Of a stretch of 40,680 nucleotides of DNA, positions 7,301 to 14,777 are shown piece after piece. Under the pieces are notes generated by a model. The model ran no database searches, was not told the origin of the DNA, and saw only the letters and a program-made list of their open reading frames with translations. The DNA is from CAZMXI01 sp964570205 (GTDB taxonomy: Bacteria > Planctomycetota > Phycisphaerae > Tepidisphaerales > Tepidisphaeraceae), in NCBI GenBank assembly GCA_964570205.1, contig CAZMXI010000013.1, forward strand, positions 1 through 40,680. Direction: 5' to 3'. Position 1 is the first letter of the stretch. Each line of letters begins with the position of its first letter. A program made the position numbers and the translations under genes.

Positions 7301-8888
7301 TTAGCGTGCAGCGGGAATCGGCTGCGCAGCGGGCACAGACCCGGCTGGTTTGCCAAAGACAGTGAATTCGAGAATGCCCAGCGGCGTGGCCCTGGGCCAA
7401 TTCGTCATGGTCAACCGAACAAAACGGCATTTTGCAGGGGCAATCTCCTCAAAGATCACATTCCGCGAGACAACGTTTGTTGTCTGGTCGAGCGCTGTGG
7501 TGTAGGTCTGCCCATCCGATGATACTTCGATCCTGTACTGATATGCGTTGACTGCGGGCCGGTCTGAAGCCGCAGCCGCCGGTTGCTCTGTGGCAGCCGG
7601 TGTCGCGGGCGGAGTCCCGGCTTGTCCCCCGCGGCCGCGCCCACCGCCAGACCCTCGCCTGCTGTTGAGCATCAAACGGACGGAGTCAATCGTGAACAGT
7701 TGTGCCGCGTCGAATCGCGTCGCGGGGGAAAGCTCGATCGTCAGAGTCGGCTGAGCGTCGTTGGCGGCGGGCTCCCACCAAGTGCCACTGGAGTTGTCCA
7801 CGGCATAGGCGGCATCGCGCCCTGGCTGCTCCGAGGATGCTCGCGAAAGCGCGTTCATCGCACGCATCTTGTTGATGGTCAGGGGAATCGACCCGCTGTC
7901 CCCTTTGGCCGGGTCTTTGATCGCGCCCGGGGCCCACTGCGGCGTATCGGTGATCTTCACCGCCATGTTGCCGTCCTTGTCGAAGGTGATCCGGTCCATC
8001 CCGATCCGGCGTCCGCCGGGCGGGTTCGAGAGGACGATCGTGTAGAACTGCCAGAGGTTCCCATCGGGTCCTTCCACAATGCTGCCGTGCGCGGTGCCGG
8101 TCACCAGGCCATCGGTCTTGCGGAGCAGCGGGTTGTTGGGAGCATATGTAAACGGGCCAAGCGGCGATTTGGCGGTGTAGTACCCCGAAGCATAAGTCTT
8201 CCATTGCGTGCCCGAGGCGGAGTATTGCAGGTAATACGTGCCCTTGTGTTTCTGAAGCCACGGGCCCTCGATCCACGCCACATCCGTGTACTCGTTCATC
8301 TCGCCGTAACGTTCCCAGACGTGGTCTTTGTTGAATGCGAAGAGCTGCTTGACCGGACCGGCGAATCTCGTGAGGTCGTCGGGGTCGAGCGGCACGACGA
8401 AGATGCCATCGACCCCGCGGCCAGGGAAGTAGAGGTAAGGCTTGTTGTCCTCGTCGATGTAGATGTCCATATCGAACGGGCCGCGCCATCCAGCGGCAGC
8501 GCCGGCCGGGGCCTTCCATTCGCCAACGCTGGCAAAGGGTCCCAGCGGGTTGTCGGCTTTGAAGAGCGGGCCGCTGTTGCCGCACATATAGAAGCTGCCG
8601 TTGTATTTTGACCACGTGCGGAGCGACCGGGACGTTGGCGACGCGCTGGAAGGACCAGTTGAGCAGGTCGTCCGAGATCCAGGCGCCGCCACCGGTGCAG
8701 TACATGTAGTACTTGCCCTGCTCGCGGATGACAGTGACATCCCCGGATGCATTGCCGCCCGGCGCGGTAACCATCGGCAGTGGGTTGCAGAAACGGGCCG
8801 ATTTGCCGATCTGGGGATCCGCGGCGCCAGCAGACAAGGCAGCCAGAGCAGCGATGATGAACAGGCCGGGGAGCGAGATACGGGGCAT
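7301..8888 (-). pseudogene. GH43 arabinosidase/xylosidase with C-terminal discoidin-like domain, broken by a frameshift
   Basis: The start at 8888 has GAGGAG upstream and a signal peptide (MPRISLPGLFIIAALAALSA). The first frame holds the GH43 opening FCNPLPMVTAPGGNASGDVT with the catalytic-base Asp. It then runs out of register after VAPHVVK near 8610. The homology resumes one frame over with YNGSFYMCGNSGPLFKADNP, GPFDMDIYIDEDNKPYLYF and AWIEGPWLQKHKG (general acid Glu). Reading GTC AAA TAC AAC would restore one 528-residue protein, so the tract of four A residues (plus-strand T at 8606-8609) has one base too many. The C-terminal domain resembles an F5/8 type C (discoidin) fold interrupted by a Gly/Arg then Pro/Ala linker. 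Either the gene is recently inactivated or this is a sequencing error. It would act with GH51 on arabinan or arabinoxylan. Confidence 0.85.
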
Positions 8889-9017
8889 GGCAACTCCTCA
8901 CATGGGCAGTTGATGGCGATCGCCTATTCAACAGACTTATACACTTCAATGCAAACCTGCAACTCCCTGTCTCCCTGTCGGGTGCATCCGTCAATGGATT
9001 GCGGATTCCTGTCATAT

Positions 9018-9357
9018 TCATGCCGCCCTTTGCAGCGGTCGGCCTGCCCAGAACCGATCCCAGGTTCCGTTGAGCTTGTGCGTCACCAACGCCGCCATCG
9101 CGATCGCACCCGTCTCATTCCACTTCTCCGATCCCCGCTTGGCCGGTGCCTGCCATTTCCACTGGTTCAACGTCTCGTCACGGACCATCGCCAACAGCCG
9201 ATGCACCGCCTTCTTCGACGGCCGCGTGCCCAGGTACGGCACGCCATTCTTCCCGTATAAGCGCCCGGTCGTGTAGCCCAGGAAGTCGAAGTGGTCTTCC
9301 GGGAGCTTCGCGATCCGCGTCTTGCGTTCGTTCACGGTCAGCCGCGCCAACATCGAG
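9018..9357 (-). pseudogene. Fragment of a group II intron reverse transcriptase/maturase
   Basis: The translated minus strand reads LTVNERKTRIAKLPEDHFDF, LGYTTGRLYGKNGVPYLGTR and PSKKAVHRLLAMVRDET. This matches the region just after the YADD active site up to the thumb/X domain of group II intron reverse transcriptases (usual pattern N..KT....P...FDFLGY...Y....G..Y.G..PSKK). The palm with YADD is missing, and so is the GIIM maturase motif expected downstream (R..L.GW..YF). The remaining residues, up to the stop at 9018, are not recognisable. The fragment meets an IS256-like fragment on the opposite strand near 9358. It is not functional. Confidence 0.75.
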
Positions 9358-9600
9358 ACGGGCGGAGTGCTGCTCAAGGAACTGGCCGGGCGACGCTTCG
9401 ATCATCTGGACATCCGGATCATCTGCCTCGACGCGATCGTGCTGGGCGATTTCCATGTTCTGGGAGCGATCGGCGTGGATTCCACCGGCGCCAAACACGT
9501 CCCGGGTCTGCGGCCGGGATCGCGCGAGAACGCCGTGGTCGCGACCGAACTGTTCAACGATCTGGTGAATAAGGGCGTCACGCCGGACCGGCAACGTACA
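9358..9600 (+). pseudogene. Internal fragment of an IS256-family (mutator-like) transposase
   Basis: The plus strand encodes LLKELAGRRFDHLDIRIICL, DAIVLGDFHVLGAIGVDSTG and AKHVPGLRPGSRENAVVATE, then LFNDLVNKGVTPDR. This follows the IS256-like pattern L..L..R.LD.L.....IDG...G.H.V..ALG.D..G.K..LG...G..EN......LL.DL..RG. The segment covers the first catalytic Asp (in CLDAIVL) only. The N-terminal DNA-binding part, the other catalytic residues and any terminal inverted repeats are missing. It starts at the group II intron fragment and stops at the IS5-like fragment near 9588. Confidence 0.75.
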
Positions 9601-9800
9601 TGACTGCAAGCTCCTGGAGGAGACGATGGAATCCATCGTGGTCGATCGACCGGAGCCGACGAAGAAGTCTCCGCAGCACTTGTGCCTGGACAAAGGGCAC
9701 GACAATCCCACCGGGCGGGCCGCAGCCCAGTCGGGCGGCAATACGCCGCACATCCGCAAGATCGGCGAGGAAGAGCTCGACCAGAATCGAGCTGCTCCGA
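9585..9800 (+). pseudogene. C-terminal-region fragment of an IS5-family transposase
   Basis: Read from about 9585, the frame gives TGNVHDCKLLEETMESIVVD, RPEPTKKSPQHLCLDKGHDN and PTGRAAAQSGGNTPHIRKIG, then EEELDQ. It resembles the DDE segment of IS5-group transposases, whose usual text is NVHDSKLL...V..RP.P....P.HLCLDKGYDNPTG......GY.PHIRR.GEE. The second catalytic Asp is in CLDKG. The expected tail (RRWVVERT..W, with the catalytic Glu) is absent after about 9788. A short stretch to 9863 is open but not recognised. The signals of the following PQQ-like gene begin at 9890. Confidence 0.75.
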
Positions 9801-9905
9801 ACCTTAACGCGGAATCGCTGCCAGCTTGCACGGGAACTGGTGGGCGATCGCCGGGTCGGTTAAGCTCGACCGATGGCAGTGGAACCAAGCGGAGGAGGGA
9901 CGGTT

Positions 9906-11234
9906 ATGGCGGTTACGAAGCGTGTACTGGCGATGATGGTCGCGATGGTGGCGGCGATGCCGGCGGATGCGCAAGAAAGAGCCGGTAGGCTGATCGCCTC
10001 GCCAGAGGCTGGATGGGCGCAATGGCGCGGGCCGAGACGCGACGGAGTCAGCGATGAGAAGCGGCTGATGCGATCGTGGCCCGAAGGCGGGCCGAAGGCG
10101 ATGTGGACGGCCACCGGGCTGGGATCGGGGTATTCGTGTCCGATCATTGCCGCGGGGTCGATCTTCATCACGGGAGACGTGGGCAACGAGTTGTACATCT
10201 TCGCCCTCGATCCTGAAGGGCGGCTGAAGTGGAAGGCAAAGAACGGGCGTTCATGGAAGGGGTCGTATCCTGGAGCCCGCGCGTGCGTAGCGTACAGCGA
10301 TGGACGCATCTATCATCAGAACGCTCATGGGCGGGTGGCGTGCCTGGATGCGGACGACGGACGCGAAGTGTGGGCGGTAGAGACCATGGAGCGGTTCGAG
10401 GGCCGGACCACCACCTGGGCAATTGCGGAAAACCTGCTGGTGGACGGTTCGCGGCTGATCGTCTCACCCGGGGGGAAGAAGGCGATGATGGCGGCCCTGG
10501 ACAAGGCAACAGGGCAGACGGTGTGGGCGAGCGACCCATTGATCTTCGATCGGACGACGGACGCGGAGAACAAGCCGCTGCCAGAGCCGGTGCGGGAGGC
10601 GGACAGCGCAAGCTACTCGTCGCCGATTCTCCTGGAGTTGAACGGGCGGCGGCAGATCGTGATGTGCAGCACGCATCATGTGATCGGGGTGGACGCGGAT
10701 ACGGGGAAGATGCTTTGGCAGGGCTACATGCCCACGCAGTTCAAGGTGATCGCCATGACGCCGGTGCTGTACAAGGATTGCATCTTCATGACCGCGCCGG
10801 ATCGAAGCGAAGGGGGAAAACTCCTGCGCATTCGCGATCACGGCAACGCGGTTGCGGTCGAGGAGGTCTGGAGCACCAAACTCGACACGTGCCACGGCGG
10901 CGTGGTGTACGCCAACGGCGTGCTGTTCGGCTCGGTCTATCGGGGATACAAGGGATGGGCCTGCGTGGATCCGACAGATGGGCGGATCATCCAGCGGATC
11001 GACGACCTGCCGATGGGGTCGGCGATCTGGGCGGATGGACAGTTCTACTGTCTGGGGCAGGATGGATCGATGTCTCTGGTCGAAGCGGATGCAACCCACG
11101 CGCGCATCGTGAGCCAGTTCACCTTTGCCAGGGAGCGTCGCAATGATGTATGGGCGCACCCGGTAATCCTGGATGGCAAGCTGTATCTGCGGCATCAAGA
11201 CAGGCTGGTCTGTTACGACGTCCGCGCGAAGTAG
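9906..11234 (+). CDS. PQQ-like beta-propeller protein, secreted
   Basis: A 442-residue protein. The ATG at 9906 is chosen because GGAGGAGGG lies 6 bases upstream and the product starts with a signal peptide (MAVTKRVLAMMVAMVAAMPA, cleavage near ADAQ). The mature part begins AQWRGPRRDGVS, the common opening of planctomycete PQQ-binding-like repeat proteins. It then shows repeated beta-propeller blades with W-x-x-D/G motifs: LDPEGRLKWKAKNG, LDADDGREVWAVE, LDKATGQTVWASD, VDADTGKMLWQGY. No quinoprotein dehydrogenase metal site or cytochrome domain can be seen. A periplasmic binding or scaffold role is as likely as an enzymatic one. The neighbouring addB starts 69 bases later behind its own promoter-like site, so no functional link is implied. 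Confidence 0.85.
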   Translation: MAVTKRVLAMMVAMVAAMPADAQERAGRLIASPEAGWAQWRGPRRDGVSDEKRLMRSWPEGGPKAMWTATGLGSGYSCPIIAAGSIFITGDVGNELYIFALDPEGRLKWKAKNGRSWKGSYPGARACVAYSDGRIYHQNAHGRVACLDADDGREVWAVETMERFEGRTTTWAIAENLLVDGSRLIVSPGGKKAMMAALDKATGQTVWASDPLIFDRTTDAENKPLPEPVREADSASYSSPILLELNGRRQIVMCSTHHVIGVDADTGKMLWQGYMPTQFKVIAMTPVLYKDCIFMTAPDRSEGGKLLRIRDHGNAVAVEEVWSTKLDTCHGGVVYANGVLFGSVYRGYKGWACVDPTDGRIIQRIDDLPMGSAIWADGQFYCLGQDGSMSLVEADATHARIVSQFTFARERRNDVWAHPVILDGKLYLRHQDRLVCYDVRAK

Positions 11235-11236
11235 CC

Positions 11237-11265
11237 TTGGTCAGGTCCGCCCGCTCGGGTATGCT
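11237..11265 (+). promoter_or_regulatory. Possible promoter of addB-addA
   Basis: TTGGTC (11237-11242) and TATGCT (11260-11265) are spaced by 17 bases and lie about 40 bases before the addB start codon. The hexamers match the consensus at 3/6 and 4/6 positions. The spacing and location support it more than the hexamers do. Confidence 0.35.
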
Positions 11266-11303
11266 CGCTCGCGGCTGATGGTTCATCGACAAAGGCTGCG
11301 CGC

Positions 11304-14300
11304 ATGGCGGTGAAGCTGGTCATCGGACGAGCGGGAAGCGGCAAGACCCACAGGTGTTTCCGCGCGATAGTTGAGGCGATGAAGGCACAGCCCATCGGGC
11401 GGCCGATCTACTGGATTCTGCCGCGGCAGGCGACGTTCCTGGCGGAGCGGCAGCTTGCGTGCGGCAGCGGATTGGGCGGGTTCTGCCGGGCGCGGGTATT
11501 GTCATTCGACGAGCTTTCCCGGCAGATTCTGGCGGAGTGCGGCGGGTGTGCCGTGCCAGAGGTGACGCAACTCGGCCGGCAGATGATACTGGGGCATCTT
11601 CTGCGGCGGCACGAGCCGGAATTGCGGTTTTTTTCGCGGGTGGCGAGGCATCCGGGATTGGCCGCGCGGATCGAATCCACGCTCGGAGAATTCGAGCGCA
11701 GCGGGAAGGACCCGCAACAGGTGGAGGCCTTGCTGACGCAGCTCGGGAATGGCGATGCGGCGATGGCGGAAGCCGACCCGCTCGCTGCGAAACTGCATGA
11801 CCTGCTTCTGATCTACAAGGCATATTGCCAGTATCTGGGCCAGGCTTGGCTGGACCCGCGGCGGCGGATGGAGCAGATGCTGGAGTGCATGGGGCGTTCG
11901 AGCAGTCTGTGCGGGGCGGAGGTTTATGTTGACGGGTTCTCGGAGTTTGATGAGTCTGAGCGGCGCATCCTCGGAAGGCTCGGCAAGATGGCCGGGCGCG
12001 TAGAGATCACGCTGCTGATGGATGGCGGGAGCACGGTGTTGCGGGATCGGGGCCGGCCGGAGGAATTGAGCCTGTTTCACCGCTTCGAGCTGACCTACGG
12101 ACGGCTGGTCAAGGCAATCCAGGATGAAGGGGCGAAGCTCGAGCCAACGCTGGCGCTGGAGCCGCAACGGCGGTTTGCCCGGCCTGCGCTGGCGGAGGTG
12201 GAGAAGCGGTTCTTCGATGATCAGGGTACGTGTCGGATTCCGCACGAAGGGATTGAACTGGTCGAGGCGCCCGACCGCCGGTGCGAAGTGGAGCATGTCG
12301 CCAGGCGCATACGGACGCTGGCACAGGAAGGAGTGCGCTACCGGCAGATCGCGGTCTTGGCGCGGTCTTTGGAGCCGTACCGGGAGCTGGTCCAGGCGGC
12401 ATTCCGGGAGCACGGAGTGCGGTTCTTCATCGACACGCGACGGACAATGTCGCACCACCCGCTGCTGCATTTCCTGCGGTCGATTCTGTCAATTGCACGC
12501 GAGGGCTGGCCACACGCGGCGGTGATGGCGCTGATCAAATCGGGGCTGGGAGGCATCAGCGAGGCGGAGGCCGACGAGCTTGAGAACTACGTTCTGGAGC
12601 ATCACCTTCGCGGCGCGGGAGTCTGGCTCCGGGACGATCCCTGGATGTGGCAGCGGAGCTCGCTGCGGCGTGACGACCAGGCGGAACCCGAAACCAGCGA
12701 TGAATGCGCACGGATGGATGCGATTCGTCGCGGCCTGCGGGACCGGATCGCTCCTTTTGCAGACGTCTTCGCACACACGGAGGCGAGGGCGCCGCTGCGG
12801 CAAGCGGCGGTGGCGTTGTTCGACCTGATGGATCGGTTTGGAGTTCGGTCGACCATCGCCGGTTGGATCGAGCAGGCGCGCCGGGCACAGAATCACGAGC
12901 AAGCCGGCGAGCATCAGCAGGCGTGGGATGAACTGGCCAGGCTATTTGACCAGATGGTGGACCTGCTGGGAGACGAGTCCGTGACGCTGGCGGGCTTTGG
13001 CGAGATTCTTGACTCGGGGCTGGAGACGCTGGATCTGGCCATAACCCCCCCCGCAGTGGATGAAGTGCTGGTCGGCCAGATCGACCGGACACGGACGCCC
13101 GATGCGAAGACGGTTTTCGTGTTGGGGTTGAACGAGGGACTCTTTCCGTCTTCAACGCGGGACGCCTCGATTCTGTCGGACAACGAGCGATTGGAGCTGG
13201 AGCGACGGCAATTCGAACTGGATCCCGGGACGGAACGGAGGCTGCTCGACGAGAATGTGCTTGCATACATCGCGATGACGCGGGGCTCGGAGCGGCTGTG
13301 CGTGAGCCGAAGCCTGTCGGATGAGGCCGGCCGGCCGCTCGCGCCTTCGCCGTATTGGCAGCGGCTGCGGGAGATGTTCCCGGAGATGCCGGTGCAGTCG
13401 CTGGGACGGGATGAGCGGATGCAGGCGGCGCTGATCGGCACACCGCGGCAGTTGTTGACGACGTTGATGCGATGGGCGCGGGATGGCGGTAATCGCGATG
13501 AGCCGGAGTGGCCGGCGTTGTATCAGTGGCTGGCGACGTATCCCCATGCGGTGGATGGGCTCGGGACATTGCGGCGGCGGGCGTGGAAGGCGCTGAGCCA
13601 TCGGAACGCCGCCAAACTGAGCGAGCCCGCGGAATCGGGGCTGTTTGCCAACGGGCTCAAGGCAAGCGTCTCGCAGATTGAGACGTTCGCATCATGCCCA
13701 TTCAAGCATTTCCTTCAGCATGGGCTGGCGCTTCGCCCTCGGCGAGAAGATGACGTTCTGCCCATCGATATGGAGGGAGCGTTCCGGCGGATTCTTGACC
13801 ACCTGGCGCGTCAAATGCTCCGCCGGGGCCGGGATTGGAGCAGCCTTTCGCCGGAGCAGGCGGGGGAGTTGGTCCATGGCTATGCGGAGGAGATGGCGTC
13901 AACACTGAGGGGCGAGTTGATGCTGAGCAGCGCCCGCAATCGCTACGTGCTGGGGCGGATCGAGCGGGCGCTTGGGCTGGTGATCGCCGCACAGCAGGCG
14001 CTGGCACGGCGAGGGGATTTCCGGATGGGATTCTCGAAACTGCGTTATGGGGATGAGCAAGGATCACTGCCGGCGCTGGCCATTCAAACGCCGGCCGGAC
14101 GGGAATTGCGGCTGAGCGGACAGATCGACCGGGTGGACCTGCTGGCCAAGCAGGCGGCCTTCGCCGTATTCGATTATCGCCTGTTTGGCGGCGACGTAAG
14201 CCTTGGGCGAGTCTATCACGGGTTGTCTCTGCAACTGCTGAGTCACCTGATCGTGCTGGCGGAGCACGGCGAGCGGATGGTGGGCAGGCCGATGGAACCG

Positions 14301-14777
14301 GCCGGGGCGTTCTATGTGCGGCTGCTGCGGCAACTCGAACTGGTGAGACACCCATCGGACGCGCCTGAACCGACGCAGGAGGAATTCCACCTGCGCGGGA
14401 AGCCGCGCGGGGTGTTTGACTCTCGATACCTGCCGTCGCTGGACAACCAATGCGAATCGGGAGCATCCGAGGTGGTGGCGGCATATCTGAAAAAGGATGG
14501 CGAGTTCGGCCACAAGGGACAGACGGACGTGGCGGATGCGGAGGAGTTCGCGGGGTTGTTGCGGCACGCGAAGAAACAGCTTGCGAGCCTGGGCGACCAG
14601 ATCATCGATGGGAATGTCGAGATTCGGCCGTACCGAATGGGCACTCGAACACCCTGCCCATCGTGCCCTTACAAGAGCGTGTGCCGGTTTGAGCCCGGCG
14701 CCAACCGGTATCGGCATATCGCGCCGATGGGCCGGGAGGATGTGCTTCGACGCGTGGCGCAGGAAGGCGCATCATGA
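11304..14777 (+). CDS. addB: ATP-dependent helicase/nuclease subunit B (AddB)
   Basis: A 1157-residue partner of AddA in the AddAB complex, which resects double-strand breaks and produces ends for RecA. The N-terminus has a Walker A motif (IGRAGSGKTH). The middle has the degenerate helicase fold typical of AddB (KTVFVLGLNEGLFPSST; VLAYIAMTRGSERLCVSRS). The C-terminal RecB-type nuclease carries the four iron-sulfur cysteines in the expected pattern: C798 (ASCPFKHFL) and C1118-x2-C1121-x5-C1127. In the nuclease motif, QIDRVDLL is present, but the usual D-Y-K is D957-Y-R959, so the catalytic lysine is arginine. This may weaken the second nuclease. Its last four bases (ATGA) overlap the addA start, indicating translational coupling. 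Confidence 0.92.
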   Translation: MAVKLVIGRAGSGKTHRCFRAIVEAMKAQPIGRPIYWILPRQATFLAERQLACGSGLGGFCRARVLSFDELSRQILAECGGCAVPEVTQLGRQMILGHLLRRHEPELRFFSRVARHPGLAARIESTLGEFERSGKDPQQVEALLTQLGNGDAAMAEADPLAAKLHDLLLIYKAYCQYLGQAWLDPRRRMEQMLECMGRSSSLCGAEVYVDGFSEFDESERRILGRLGKMAGRVEITLLMDGGSTVLRDRGRPEELSLFHRFELTYGRLVKAIQDEGAKLEPTLALEPQRRFARPALAEVEKRFFDDQGTCRIPHEGIELVEAPDRRCEVEHVARRIRTLAQEGVRYRQIAVLARSLEPYRELVQAAFREHGVRFFIDTRRTMSHHPLLHFLRSILSIAREGWPHAAVMALIKSGLGGISEAEADELENYVLEHHLRGAGVWLRDDPWMWQRSSLRRDDQAEPETSDECARMDAIRRGLRDRIAPFADVFAHTEARAPLRQAAVALFDLMDRFGVRSTIAGWIEQARRAQNHEQAGEHQQAWDELARLFDQMVDLLGDESVTLAGFGEILDSGLETLDLAITPPAVDEVLVGQIDRTRTPDAKTVFVLGLNEGLFPSSTRDASILSDNERLELERRQFELDPGTERRLLDENVLAYIAMTRGSERLCVSRSLSDEAGRPLAPSPYWQRLREMFPEMPVQSLGRDERMQAALIGTPRQLLTTLMRWARDGGNRDEPEWPALYQWLATYPHAVDGLGTLRRRAWKALSHRNAAKLSEPAESGLFANGLKASVSQIETFASCPFKHFLQHGLALRPRREDDVLPIDMEGAFRRILDHLARQMLRRGRDWSSLSPEQAGELVHGYAEEMASTLRGELMLSSARNRYVLGRIERALGLVIAAQQALARRGDFRMGFSKLRYGDEQGSLPALAIQTPAGRELRLSGQIDRVDLLAKQAAFAVFDYRLFGGDVSLGRVYHGLSLQLLSHLIVLAEHGERMVGRPMEPAGAFYVRLLRQLELVRHPSDAPEPTQEEFHLRGKPRGVFDSRYLPSLDNQCESGASEVVAAYLKKDGEFGHKGQTDVADAEEFAGLLRHAKKQLASLGDQIIDGNVEIRPYRMGTRTPCPSCPYKSVCRFEPGANRYRHIAPMGREDVLRRVAQEGAS

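Noticed and set aside
5359..7365. Plus-strand frame of 668 codons opposite GH51
   Set aside because: Antisense shadow; GH51 catalytic motifs are on the minus strand.
8604..8612. Programmed ribosomal frameshift in the GH43 gene
   Set aside because: The shift needed is +1 at a short A tract without a slippery heptamer or a recognised stimulator; a simple indel is the better explanation.
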